From Xanthomonas populi (GTDB lineage: Bacteria; Pseudomonadota; Gammaproteobacteria; Xanthomonadales; Xanthomonadaceae): a stretch of DNA of 40,736 nucleotides. Shown here one piece after another: positions 19,810 through 29,295 of this stretch. Each line of letters starts with the position of its first letter. The stretch's first letter is position 1. Under the pieces are notes generated by a model, which was not told the DNA's origin, searched no databases, and saw only the letters and a program-made list of their open reading frames with translations. Both the position numbers and the translations under genes were made by a program. Where the stretch lies: assembly GCF_002940065.1 (NCBI RefSeq), contig NZ_MDEJ01000024.1:1-40736 (forward strand), given 5' to 3'.

Positions 19810-20139
19810 GGGGTGACTCCTTGAAGACAGCGTTGAACATAGCGCTGCGACCATGAAATCGAAGCGAATGCATGCCGGGATGGTGCGTGTTTCACTCGCT
19901 CACACTGGTCTGCCACAGCCTGTAGCAGGCCTGTCGCTACACTTCGCTTCACTTATAAAAATCTCTCAGGGACGACTTGGCACGCAGCGCAAGTCCTATG
20001 GATCCATCTGCATTGCGCCTTGATGACTGAATACACCACTGCCGGCGCAGCCGTCTTCCTACCCGCCAATGCGCCGATCACCGCTGTGGTCAAGGTGTGC
20101 GATGACCTAGCTTGAGTCGGTGGATGGACCACAGACGGG
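19810..20139. other. Divergent region between the PRISE gene and comEC
   Basis: No supported gene. A 30-codon frame starting MTEYTTAGAAVFLP runs on the plus strand at 20023-20115 with no visible ribosome site and no recognised family; it may be chance or a remnant. The AT-rich CTTATAAAAATC near 19950 is the best candidate for promoter elements of either neighbour. Confidence 0.4.
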
Positions 20140-22549
20140 ATGGCGACCAGTAATATGGATGTGTCAGCACCAGCGCAGTCGGCGCCTCGCGGTGGATCGG
20201 CGGTCGCCGTGGCAGCGGCGTTGCTGCTGGGCGTGGCGACGTGCGCTTGGTCGCCTGCAGTGCTGCCGCGTGCGGTCTACGCAACCTGTGTTTGTGCAGG
20301 TGCGCTGGGTATCGGTTTGACCCTGTGGCTGCGGCCGCAACGGATCCTGTCGTTGCTGGCGATGGCAAAGGCACTGTGTGGCTTCGGTCTGATGGGATGG
20401 CAGGTCGCAAGCGCCTTGCAGGCACAACTGCTCCCACAAGACGAAGCGCGCGAGCTGGCTGTGCGCGGCCAGATCGTCGGGCTTCCGGTGGCCGAGCAAC
20501 GACGCACGCGCTTTCAGCTGCGCGTTGATGACGACACACAGCCAGTCGCATTGCGCGGCAAGCTGTTGCAGCTGGCCTGGTATGACGACTTCGGTGCCGA
20601 ACGCATCGGTCCACGCGCAGCACTAAGCGCGGGTGCATCTTGGCAATTGCGACTCAAGCTGCGGGCGCCGCGTGGCTTGCGCAATCCTGGTGGGTTCGAT
20701 GCCGAGCGTCAGGCGCTAGCGCAGCGCATCGCCGCGACCGGTTATATCCGTGTGCCTGCCACTGCACGGCAAATTGCCGCACCGCGCGGTGTGGATGCCT
20801 GGCGCGAACGCATGTCGCAGCGGATTGCCGCGCGCGTGCCCGGCCCCTCGGCGCCTTATCTGCGTGCTCTTGCGCTTGGCGACACGCGCGGGCTGGACGA
20901 CACGGACTGGGCCACGTTACGTGCGACCGGGCTCAGCCATTTGATCGCAATCTCCGGATTCCATGTCGGATTGGTCGCCGCGTTTTTCGCAATGCTAGTC
21001 GCCGGAATCTGGCGATTATGGCCTGCGCTCGGAACGCGCTTTCCACGCATCCACGCGGCGGCCATCGCCGCATTGCTCGCCGCCGCCGCGTATGCGGTAT
21101 TGGCAGGGCTGGCACTGCCCACTGTTCGCACGGTGTTGATGATTGGCCTGGTCGCGCTGGCGCGGGTGGTGCGAAGACGCGCTACCACTGCGCAGATTCT
21201 CGCGCTCGCCTTGCTGGCTGTCGTGCTGTGGGACCCGCTGAGCGTTCTTGTTGCGGGCTTCTGGCTCAGCTTCGCCGGCGTTGCGTGGTTGGTGTGGTGT
21301 TTGCCGTCCGACGATCGCGCGATCCTGCGTAGCTTCTTGTCGGCGCAGACCGTCGCCACCGTTGGCTTGCTGCCGTTGACGGTCAGCTTGTTTGGGCAGG
21401 CGTCGTTGGTCGGGCCGTTTGCCAATCTGATCGCCATTCCCTGGTGGACCTTCGTGGTGGTGCCGCTCGCTTTGCTGGGTACTGCGCTCGAAGCGCTCTA
21501 TCCAGGCGCAGGCGTGTGGGCATGGCGATTGGCCGGCTGGTGTTTTGAGCTGACCTGGCCAGGCTTTGTCTGGCTCGGGCAGACTCCGGTGGCGTTGTGG
21601 TGGGTGCCTGAGTCCGATGCGATCGCGCTGGTGTTGGCCTTGCTCGGCGCGTTCTGGCTGTTGCTGCCGCGCGGTACGCCGGGCAAGTCATTGGCACTGC
21701 TGCTGTGGTTGCCGCTGCTGTGGCCGGACCGCGAACTGCCTGCGGCCGGCGAGGCCGACGTGCAGGTGCTGGACGTGGGGCAGGGATTGGCGGTGCTGGT
21801 GCGCACGCAACGGCATGCGCTGCTGTTCGATACCGGCCCGGCGGTACGCGATGGCTTCGATGCCGGCGAGCGGGTGGTACTGCCCGCGTTGCGTGCATTC
21901 GGCTTGCGCCGCCTGGATGCCATCGTGCTCAGTCATGCCGATGCCGATCATGCCGGCGGCTACGCAGCGGTACGTGCGGGATTGCCTTTTACCATGACTG
22001 TTGCGCCACCTGATGCGCCGCTGGACGTCAGCACACGCTGCCATGCTGGCCAGCAGTGGGAATGGGAAGGTGTGCGCTTTCGCTTCCTGCATCCGAGCGC
22101 CGGCTTTCCGTATTTGCGCAATCAATCCAGCTGCGTGCTGCGGGTCGAAACGCGTTATGGAAGTGCGCTGCTGACAGGCGACATCGGTGAGATCGTCGAG
22201 AGGCGTTTGCTGCGTGAATATGCATCGGAGCTGCGCGCCGATCTGGTGATCGTCCCACACCACGGCAGTGCCGACGGCTCGCACGCCGGTTTCAATTGCC
22301 GCGACCGGCGCGCGGCTGGCGCTGGTGTCCTCCGGGCACGGCAACCGCTTCGGTCACCCGCGTGCGGAGGTGGTGCAACGCTGGCAGGGAAGTGGCGCCG
22401 AGCTGCTCGACACTGCGCAGGTCGGGGCGATCCGGGTATGGCTGGGCGCCGAAGGCTTGCAGGTACGCGAGCGACGGCGCTGGCAGCCGCGGCTGTGGGA
22501 TGCTGCGGAACGGCGGCGGTCGGCTGCTATCCTATCGGCCAGCGAATAG
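20140..22549 (+). pseudogene. comEC: ComEC/Rec2 DNA-uptake channel, frameshifted
   Basis: ComEC carries single-stranded DNA across the inner membrane in natural transformation. The frame from ATG 20140 shows an N-terminal OB-type domain (DUF4131), the multi-helix competence domain with HLIAISGFHVGLVA, and a metallo-beta-lactamase domain with LDVGQGLAVLV and LSHADADHAGG. At about 22293-22296 (TTCAATT, where TTCATT is expected) one extra base moves the reading; the homologous C-terminus (RLALVSSGHGNRFGHPRAE) continues in the next frame to 22549. The original protein would be about 803 residues. As read, translation leaves the family inside the nuclease-like domain and continues to 22638 into exbB. 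A sequencing error is possible. Confidence 0.82.
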
Positions 22550-22577
22550 GCGGCCGCGTTGCCGGAGGAATCGAATC

Positions 22578-23240
22578 GTGTTACAGCTGGTCAAGGCAGG
22601 CGGGTGGCCGATGGTGCCGTTGCTGTTGCTGGGCGTGATCGCCATGGCGATCGTGCTGGAGCGTCTGTGGAGCCTGCGCCGCAACGAGGTGACTCCGCCA
22701 GGTCTGGGCGAAGAGGTCCGCAACTGGGCCGCGCGCGGCAAGCTCGATCCCAGCCATATCGAGTCGCTGCGTTGCAATTCGCCGCTGGGCGCCTTGCTTG
22801 CCGCCGCGCTGGATGTGCGTTGTCGTCCGCGCGAGTTGATCCGCGAACGCATTGAAGACACCGGCCGGCATGTGGTGCATCGCATGGAGCGCTATCTGAA
22901 TGCTTTGGGCACGATCGCCTCGGCCGGGCCGCTACTGGGTCTGTTGGGCACCGTGGTCGGCATGATCCAGATGTTCATGGGAATCCTCGATCACGGCGTT
23001 GGCGATGTGAACCAGCTGGCTGGTGGCATCGGCAAGGCGCTGGTGTGCACGGCCACCGGCATGATCATCGCGGTGCCGGCATTGATGGCGCATCGCTTCT
23101 TCAAGGGCCGAATCGCCGGTTACATCATCGAGATGGAGCAGGAAGCCACGTTGTTGCTGGATACGATGGATGGACACGCGGTGCCGGCCACTGCGCCGCC
23201 GGTTGCGGCAAGTGCCAAGCCTGTCATGGCAAAGGGCTAA
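22578..23240 (+). CDS. exbB: MotA/TolQ/ExbB proton channel family protein
   Basis: Inner-membrane component of an energy-transducing complex that uses proton flow to drive an outer-membrane or periplasmic partner. 220 residues: a first helix (WPMVPLLLLGVIAMAIVLERLW), a cytoplasmic loop, then two C-terminal helices with GPLLGLLGTVVGMIQMF and GIGKALVCTATGMIIAVPAL, the family's channel motifs. The start is GTG 22578 with GGAGG about 10 bases upstream. It precedes exbD by 3 bases and msbA/lpxK further on; this order is common in proteobacteria. Whether it partners with TonB or another protein is not shown. Confidence 0.9.
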   Translation: MLQLVKAGGWPMVPLLLLGVIAMAIVLERLWSLRRNEVTPPGLGEEVRNWAARGKLDPSHIESLRCNSPLGALLAAALDVRCRPRELIRERIEDTGRHVVHRMERYLNALGTIASAGPLLGLLGTVVGMIQMFMGILDHGVGDVNQLAGGIGKALVCTATGMIIAVPALMAHRFFKGRIAGYIIEMEQEATLLLDTMDGHAVPATAPPVAASAKPVMAKG

Positions 23241-23243
23241 CGG

Positions 23244-23717
23244 ATGCGCATCGGCAGCGACCGACGCCATGACGAGCCGCATATCGATCTGGTGCCATTG
23301 ATTGACGTGATCCTTGTCCTCATCATCTTCTTCGTGGTGACCACGACCTTCGACGCACGTTCCACGCTGCAATTGCAGCTGCCGACTGCCAGCGACCAAC
23401 ACACCAGTGCGCCACCGCGTTCGTTGAGCGTGCTGGTCAATGCCGATGGGCGTTATTTCATCAACGACCAGGAAGTGCTGCGTTTGGATGTGAATTCGCT
23501 TAAGCAGACCATTGCCAGGATCGCCGGCGACGACCGCGAGCAGACCGTGCTGATGCGCGCAGATGCACGCACGCCATATCAGGCCGTGGTGACCGCGCAG
23601 GACGCGTTGGGACAACTGGGCTTTCGCCGTATCGCGATCGCCACTGCGCCCGAAGCGGGCAATTCTGCTGCTACCGGCATTGTCGGCAACACAAGCAACA
23701 ACGGAACCCGCCAGTGA
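23244..23717 (+). CDS. exbD: ExbD/TolR family biopolymer transport protein
   Basis: Partner of the preceding proton channel protein. 157 residues with the family layout: short cytoplasmic N-terminus, a single helix LVPLIDVILVLIIFFVVTTTF that carries the proton-carrying aspartate, and a periplasmic domain with VLVNADGRYFIND and VLMRADARTPYQAVV. Its ATG follows the exbB stop by 3 bases and its TGA overlaps the msbA start (ATG 23714), so the three genes are translationally linked. Confidence 0.93.
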   Translation: MRIGSDRRHDEPHIDLVPLIDVILVLIIFFVVTTTFDARSTLQLQLPTASDQHTSAPPRSLSVLVNADGRYFINDQEVLRLDVNSLKQTIARIAGDDREQTVLMRADARTPYQAVVTAQDALGQLGFRRIAIATAPEAGNSAATGIVGNTSNNGTRQ

Positions 23718-25483
23718 CTAACTTCAACGACCGCCCGGCGCCAGTTTCGTCTTGGCGCACGTACCGTCGCCTGCTGGCCTTCGCCAAGCCGTACCGGCTG
23801 CTTCTAATTGCCGCGCTGCTTGCCGCGGTGGTCGAAGCGGCGGGCACGACCGGCTTTCTGGCGTTGATGAAGCCGATCACCGACGAAACCTTCATCTACA
23901 AGAACGCCGAAGTCAGTCGCTGGCTGCCGGTGCAGATCATCCTGTTGTTTGTGGTGCGCGGGATTGCCGGTTACATCACCGATATGGCGATGGGCAAATC
24001 CGCGCGCAGCATCGCGCGCGATCTGCGCGTCAAGGTGATGTCCAAATATCTGCGCCTGCCGGGATCGCGGTTCGATTCCGAGCCGGTGCCGTCGATGCTG
24101 ATACGCCTGGGTTCTGATTCGGATCAGGTGGCGCAGGCCGCAGTGGATGCGGTCAAGGTAATGATCCAGCAGTCGCTGCAGGTGATCGGTGCATTGGCGC
24201 TGATGCTGTGGCATAGCTGGCAGGTCACGCTGACCATCCTGGTGCTGGCACCGCTGCTGGCCTGGGTGATGGACAAGGTGGCGCGGCGCTATCGGCGCAT
24301 CAGCCACAGCATCCAGGAGAGCGGCGCGCATCTGTTGCAGGCGGCCGACCAGACCTTGTCCAGCCATCAGGAGGTCAAGATCTACGGCGCGCAGCAGACT
24401 GAAATGGAGCGCTATGGCGCGCTGGCCGACCGCAATCTGCGTCTGGCGATGAAGGTCGAATCCACGCGCGGCATTTCCACTGCCACCGTGCAGATGATCG
24501 GTGCGATCGGTTTGTCGGCGCTGCTGTTCGTGGCCGGTGCGCAGGCACTGGCGGGGCGGCTGACCGCTGGCGATTTCGTGGTGCTGATGACCTCGATGCT
24601 GACCATTATTCCAGGCCTCAAGCAACTCACCAATGTGCAGAACATGGTGCAGCGCGGCCTGGCGTCGGCCGAGCGTCTGTTCTCGCTGCTCGACAGCCCC
24701 GACGAGCCGGATCAGGGCGCTGTACCGCTCACGCGCGCCAAGGGCTTGATCGAATTCCGCGATGTCACCGCGCGCTATCCGGATCAGGTGAATCCGGCGC
24801 TGGCCGACGTGAGCTTTGTCGCCCAACCGGGCACGGTGACGGCGATTGTCGGGCGCTCGGGTAGCGGAAAATCCAGTCTGATCAAGCTGATTCCGCGCTT
24901 CTACGAAGCCGAGGCCGGGCAGATCCTGCTCGACGGACATCCGGTGCAGGCGTACTCGCTGGCCGATCTGCGTCGGCAGATCGCGCTGGTCGGCCAACAG
25001 GTGATGTTGTTCGACGGCAGCATTGCCGACAACGTGGCCTATGGCCAAATGCGCAGTGCCGACGCCGGCCAGCTGGAGCGCGCAATTCTTGGCGCCAACG
25101 CGATGGAATTTGTCGCACAACTGCCCGGAGGATTGAAGTCGCATGTGGGCACCAAGGGCGGTCGCTTGTCCGGTGGACAGCGGCAACGTCTGGCGATTGC
25201 GCGCGCGATGCTCAAGGACGCGCCGATCCTGATTCTGGACGAAGCCACCGCCGCGCTAGACAACGAATCCGAGCGGCTGGTGCAGGAAGCCTTGCACAAG
25301 CTGATGCCTGACCGTACCACGCTGGTGATCGCGCATCGTTTGTCTACGATTGAGCATGCCGACCAGGTACTGGTGATGGATCAGGGCCGCATCGTCGAGC
25401 GCGGCACGCATCACGAATTGCTGGCGCAGGGCGGGCTGTATTCGCACCTGCACGGCATGCAGTTCCGCGAACGGCAGGTATGA
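23714..25483 (+). CDS. msbA: Lipid A export ABC transporter MsbA
   Basis: Flips core-lipid A across the inner membrane. 589 residues: six transmembrane helices in the first 320 residues, then an ATPase domain with Walker [15 protein letters not shown]-loop [14 protein letters not shown], signature [14 protein letters not shown], Walker [17 protein letters not shown] and the switch His in [14 protein letters not shown]. Length and the lpxK partner downstream, with a 4-base overlap, support MsbA over other exporters. The surrounding lpxK and kdsB genes make a lipopolysaccharide biogenesis group. Confidence 0.96.
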   Translation: MTNFNDRPAPVSSWRTYRRLLAFAKPYRLLLIAALLAAVVEAAGTTGFLALMKPITDETFIYKNAEVSRWLPVQIILLFVVRGIAGYITDMAMGKSARSIARDLRVKVMSKYLRLPGSRFDSEPVPSMLIRLGSDSDQVAQAAVDAVKVMIQQSLQVIGALALMLWHSWQVTLTILVLAPLLAWVMDKVARRYRRISHSIQESGAHLLQAADQTLSSHQEVKIYGAQQTEMERYGALADRNLRLAMKVESTRGISTATVQMIGAIGLSALLFVAGAQALAGRLTAGDFVVLMTSMLTIIPGLKQLTNVQNMVQRGLASAERLFSLLDSPDEPDQGAVPLTRAKGLIEFRDVTARYPDQVNPALADVSFVAQPGTVTAIVGRSGSGKSSLIKLIPRFYEAEAGQILLDGHPVQAYSLADLRRQIALVGQQVMLFDGSIADNVAYGQMRSADAGQLERAILGANAMEFVAQLPGGLKSHVGTKGGRLSGGQRQRLAIARAMLKDAPILILDEATAALDNESERLVQEALHKLMPDRTTLVIAHRLSTIEHADQVLVMDQGRIVERGTHHELLAQGGLYSHLHGMQFRERQV

Positions 25484-26517
25484 GCAAGTGCGGCGCCCGC
25501 ACGCCGGGCTATTGGTACGACAATGCGCCGATTCCGCTATCCGCACGCATGCTTGCGCCGGTCTACGGCGCCGCCATTGCGCTGCGACGCGCCCTGTATC
25601 GCCGCGGCTGGCGCAAGCGTCACGGCGTGCCGGTGCCGGTGATTGTGGTGGGAAATGTCACTGCCGGCGGCACCGGCAAGACGCCGCTGACGATCGCCTT
25701 GGTGACCAAGTTGCAAGAAGCAGGCTGGACGCCAGGCGTTGCCAGTCGCGGCTATGGCCGTGACGAATCGGGCACGGCACGCTGGGTCGAAGCGGACACG
25801 CCCGTCGCGCTCGGCGGCGACGAGCCGGTGTTGATCGCCTGGAAAACCAGAGCGCGCGTGCGCGTGGACAGCGATCGTCTGGCCGCGGCACGTGCACTCG
25901 TCGAAGCGGGTTGCGACATCGTCGTTTGCGACGATGGGCTGCAGCACTACCGGCTTGCGCGCGATGTGGAAATCGAAGTGGTCGATGGTCAGCGCCGCTA
26001 CGGCAACGGGCGCCTGCTGCCGGCCGGGCCGCTACGCGAACCTGCGGCGCGTGCGCGAGATTGCGATTTCCGCGTGGTCAATCTGGGGCAGGGCAGCGAT
26101 GCAGCGACACCCCAGATACCTGACGACGCAGGTTTCGGCGAATGGCAGATGCGCCTGAGCATCGACAGCGTGCAACCGATGGATGGCAAGCGTGTGCAGC
26201 CGTTGAGCATGCTCGCCGGGCAGCGCGTGCATGCGGTGGCCGGCATCGCGCATCCGGAACGCTTCTTTGCGATGCTGCGCGCGCGCGGCATTGGCGTGGT
26301 GCCGCACGCCTTTCCCGATCATCATGTGTATCGCGCGGCGGATTTTAGTTTCGGCAGCCGCTTGCCGGTGCTGATGACCGAAAAGGACGCAGTGAAGTGC
26401 CGGCCGTTCGCCGACGAGTGGCTGTACAGCGTGCCGCTCAAGGCGGAGCTGCCAGCCGCGTTCTGGGTGAGTCTGCTGGATCGTCTGGACAAGTTGGCGA
26501 GTCGGCAGGGCGTGTGA
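25480..26517 (+). CDS. lpxK: Tetraacyldisaccharide 4'-kinase
   Basis: Phosphorylates the lipid A disaccharide precursor (sixth step of the Raetz pathway) at the inner membrane. 345 residues with a membrane-proximal N-terminal helix and the P-loop [14 protein letters not shown] near residue 62, the DDGLQHYRL motif with catalytic and metal-binding aspartates, and [12 protein letters not shown] in the C-terminal domain. The ATG overlaps the msbA TGA. An 86-base gap follows before kdsB. Length is normal. Confidence 0.96.
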   Translation: MSKCGARTPGYWYDNAPIPLSARMLAPVYGAAIALRRALYRRGWRKRHGVPVPVIVVGNVTAGGTGKTPLTIALVTKLQEAGWTPGVASRGYGRDESGTARWVEADTPVALGGDEPVLIAWKTRARVRVDSDRLAAARALVEAGCDIVVCDDGLQHYRLARDVEIEVVDGQRRYGNGRLLPAGPLREPAARARDCDFRVVNLGQGSDAATPQIPDDAGFGEWQMRLSIDSVQPMDGKRVQPLSMLAGQRVHAVAGIAHPERFFAMLRARGIGVVPHAFPDHHVYRAADFSFGSRLPVLMTEKDAVKCRPFADEWLYSVPLKAELPAAFWVSLLDRLDKLASRQGV

Positions 26518-26603
26518 GTGCTGCGCCGGTAATGGTGGTGGGATAGCTACCTTACCAACGATCTCTTTTCTTCCATCATTCCAGCATCCCAGAGCGCGCA
26601 CGC

Positions 26604-27383
26604 ATGACCCACACAACGCCAGCAGATTTCGTCGTCGCCATTCCCGCGCGCTATGCCTCCACGCGCTTGCCGGGCAAGCCGCTGCAGCGCATCGGCGATC
26701 GCCCGATGATCCAGCATGTGGCCGAGCGGGCGCTGCTCGCAGGTGCACGCGAGGTCTGGGTGGCCACCGACGATGCGCGCATTGCCGAGGCGATCCAGCG
26801 CCTGGCCGGTGTGCATGTGGCGATGACCGGCAGCGAGCATGTGTCGGGGACCGACCGGCTTGCCGAATGCGCACGGATCGCCGGCTGGGAGGCCGACACA
26901 TGCGTGGTCAATCTGCAGGGCGACGAACCGTTCGCGCCTGCTGCCGGCATACGCGCGGTGGCCGAGCTGTTGCTGTACTCCGGCGCCGACATGGCCACGC
27001 TTGCTGCGCAGGTGGACAGCGCGCACGAGCTGTTCGATCCGAATGTGGTGAAGCTGGTGCGCACTGCGCGCGACGATGCGCTGTACTTCAGTCGCGCACC
27101 GATTCCCTGGCATCGCGACAGCTTCGCCAACCAGCGTGAGAGTTTGGCCAATGACGGTCAGTGGCTGCGCCATATCGGCATCTACGCGTACAGCGCCGGA
27201 TTTTTGCAACGCTTTGCCGCGATGCCACCCGGCCTGTTGGAGCGCATCGAATCGCTGGAACAGTTGCGCGTGACGGAGGCCGGCTACCGCATCGCGGTGG
27301 CGTTGACGCCGGAGCAGTTTCCGCCTGGCATCGATACGCCGGACGATCTGGCGCGTGCGCAAACCCGCGTGGCATCGGCATGA
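26604..27383 (+). CDS. kdsB: 3-deoxy-manno-octulosonate cytidylyltransferase (CMP-KDO synthetase)
   Basis: Activates KDO with CTP for attachment to lipid A. 259 residues: nucleotide-binding [15 protein letters not shown] at about residue 13, EVWVATDD, the [12 protein letters not shown] loop and the metal-binding VNLQGDEPF. The ATG at 26604 has no strong Shine-Dalgarno. Its stop overlaps the phosphatase gene start (ATGA, 27380-27383). It fits the lipid A/LPS group with msbA and lpxK. Confidence 0.96.
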   Translation: MTHTTPADFVVAIPARYASTRLPGKPLQRIGDRPMIQHVAERALLAGAREVWVATDDARIAEAIQRLAGVHVAMTGSEHVSGTDRLAECARIAGWEADTCVVNLQGDEPFAPAAGIRAVAELLLYSGADMATLAAQVDSAHELFDPNVVKLVRTARDDALYFSRAPIPWHRDSFANQRESLANDGQWLRHIGIYAYSAGFLQRFAAMPPGLLERIESLEQLRVTEAGYRIAVALTPEQFPPGIDTPDDLARAQTRVASA

Positions 27384-27844
27384 AGGTTCTGATCGTGTGT
27401 CTGGGCAATATCTGCCGCTCGCCGATGGGCGAGGGCGCGTTGCGTGCGCGGTTGGACGAGGCGCGGCTGTCGCGACGCATCGAAGTCGATTCTGCCGGCA
27501 CCGGCGACTGGCATGCCGGCGACCCACCCGACGCGCGTGCCATTCGCTGCGCACGCGGACATGGCGTGGATATCTCCGGGTTGCGCGCCCGTCAGGTGCG
27601 TGCAGCGGACTTCGACCACTTCGATTGGGTCCTGTGCGCCGACGGCAACAATCTGCGCGATCTGCAGCAGCTTGCCCCGGCGCCGCTGCGCGACAAGGTT
27701 TCACTCTGGCTCCCTTGGGCAGGCGTTGAAGAGCGCGAAGAGATCCCCGACCCATACACCGGTGGCATGGACGATTTCGAGCGTGCCTGGCAGCTTGTCG
27801 ACACCGCTGCGTGCCAGACCGTGGCCAGGCTCACCCGCAGCTAA
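27380..27844 (+). CDS. Low-molecular-weight protein tyrosine phosphatase
   Basis: 154-residue cytoplasmic phosphatase of the LMW-PTP (arsenate reductase-like) family. The signature C-x5-R-S occurs at the very N-terminus as [10 protein letters not shown] (C7 to R13), and the general-acid DPY loop as EIPDPYTGG near residue 118. In many bacteria such enzymes (Wzb, EpsP) dephosphorylate tyrosine kinases that control exopolysaccharide; coupling to kdsB hints at an envelope role, but the target cannot be read from sequence. ATG 27380 overlaps the kdsB stop. Confidence 0.93.
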   Translation: MKVLIVCLGNICRSPMGEGALRARLDEARLSRRIEVDSAGTGDWHAGDPPDARAIRCARGHGVDISGLRARQVRAADFDHFDWVLCADGNNLRDLQQLAPAPLRDKVSLWLPWAGVEEREEIPDPYTGGMDDFERAWQLVDTAACQTVARLTRS

Positions 27845-27867
27845 TCGGGCTTGGGAATAATTACCGG

Positions 27868-29295
27868 ATGACTGCCCAGCTCACCAAGGAATTGCCGGAA
27901 TTTCCCACTTGGCTCAACGCCAGGCCATCCACCTTGCAGGAACATCGCGGCCGTGCGCTCGTGATGGCGTTCGTCAACGCCAGTTCGGTGTGGTGCGCCG
28001 AACGCCTGGCCGAGTTGGCGCATTGGCAGGCGCGCAGCCCCGGGCGGTTGCAGGTGATTGTGGTGCAGGTGCCGCGTTTTGACAGCGAACGCTTGCCGCA
28101 ACGTTCGCTCAAGCAGCTGCGCGGGCATGGCGTCAGTGCGCCGATCCTGCTCGACAATAACTGGGAAACCTGGCGCCGCTTCGGCATCGAATCCTGGCCT
28201 ACGCTGGTGCTGCTCGATGCCTACGGCCGCGAGCGCCAGCGCCTGGTGGGCGTGACCGGCGATCTCGACAAGGCATTGGTGGCGCTGTGCGAAGGCCAAC
28301 AGCCACCGTCGGACATCGACCTGCGTGGCGTGGCCGAACGCGCGCCCGAGCCGCGCCTGGAGCTAAGTTTTCCGACCGGTCTGGCCACCACTGAAGACCG
28401 GTTGTACATTGCCGACACCGGCCATCACCGTGTGCTCGAATGCACGCACGGCGGGCGTGTGCTGCGCCAGTTCGGCCATGGCAATGCCGATCTTATCGAC
28501 GGTGGCGTCGGCGAAGCGGCGTTTCGACGTCCACAAGGTCTGGCGCTGGAACGCGACCAGCTTTACGTCGCCGACACCGGCAATCACGCTTTACGCCGCA
28601 TCAATCTGCGCAACGGGCAGGTCGTCACCTTGTGCGGTACTGGTCGCGCTGGCGAGCCCGTCGAAGGCCCGCTGGCGTCCTCCGGTGCGTCAGCGCTGAA
28701 TTACCCGCAAGGCCTGGCCATCGCCGACAACCAGGTGTTGATCGCCATGGCTGGCGACAACCGCATCTGGAGCTATCACCTCGGTAGCGCTGCATTGACT
28801 GCACGCGCCGGCACCGGTTCGCTTGAAATTCGCGATGGCAGCGGCCATCTGGCAGCTTTCGCGCAACCGGCCGGTTTGGCGGCAGTGCAGCAGGTGGCCT
28901 ATGTCTGTGACGGGCTGGGTTCGTCGATCCGCACCATGCAGTTACGCGGCGATCTGGTGCAAACGCTGGTCGGCGGGCAGGGCACCTGGCAGTTCGGCGA
29001 CCAGGACGGCCCGCGTGGCAGCGCACGCCTGCAGTTTCCGCAGGCGATTGCCTTGGCCGCCGATTCGCCGGTGCTGTGGATCGCCGACACCGGCAACGGT
29101 CGCCTGCGCTGCCTGCGCTGCCTGCGTCTGGGCGGCGGCGAACTGACCACCGTGGACCTCCCGCGGCGCCTGCATGGCCCAGCCGGGCTTGCCGTTGCCG
29201 CCGGTGCGGTTTGGATTGCCGAAACCGATGCCCATGCCGTCTTGCGCTACGACCTGGCGAGCGGCCAACTGCAGGATGTTTCGATAGAAGAATGA
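27868..29295 (+). CDS. Thioredoxin-like/NHL-repeat protein (NHLRC2-like)
   Basis: 475 residues from ATG 27868. The first 140 residues look like a thioredoxin fold (ALVMAFVNASSVWCAERL, then PRFDSERLPQ and WPTLVLLDAYGRE), but the usual CxxC is replaced: only one cysteine (WCAE) remains, so a disulfide reductase role is doubtful. The rest consists of NHL/beta-propeller blades with repeated LYIADTGHHRVLE, LYVADTGNHALRRI and LWIADTGNGRLRC. This matches the domain order of NHLRC2-like proteins. No signal peptide is seen, so it is likely cytoplasmic. It overlaps uvrC by 4 bases. The function is unknown. Confidence 0.85.
   Translation: MTAQLTKELPEFPTWLNARPSTLQEHRGRALVMAFVNASSVWCAERLAELAHWQARSPGRLQVIVVQVPRFDSERLPQRSLKQLRGHGVSAPILLDNNWETWRRFGIESWPTLVLLDAYGRERQRLVGVTGDLDKALVALCEGQQPPSDIDLRGVAERAPEPRLELSFPTGLATTEDRLYIADTGHHRVLECTHGGRVLRQFGHGNADLIDGGVGEAAFRRPQGLALERDQLYVADTGNHALRRINLRNGQVVTLCGTGRAGEPVEGPLASSGASALNYPQGLAIADNQVLIAMAGDNRIWSYHLGSAALTARAGTGSLEIRDGSGHLAAFAQPAGLAAVQQVAYVCDGLGSSIRTMQLRGDLVQTLVGGQGTWQFGDQDGPRGSARLQFPQAIALAADSPVLWIADTGNGRLRCLRCLRLGGGELTTVDLPRRLHGPAGLAVAAGAVWIAETDAHAVLRYDLASGQLQDVSIEE

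Noticed and set aside
20023-20115. 30-codon frame before comEC
   Set aside because: No ribosome site and no recognised family; too short to support.
29100-29135. CTGCGCTGC-type short repeats in the NHL gene
   Set aside because: A local in-frame 9-base repetition (RCLRCLR) without further structure; ordinary slippage in coding DNA.
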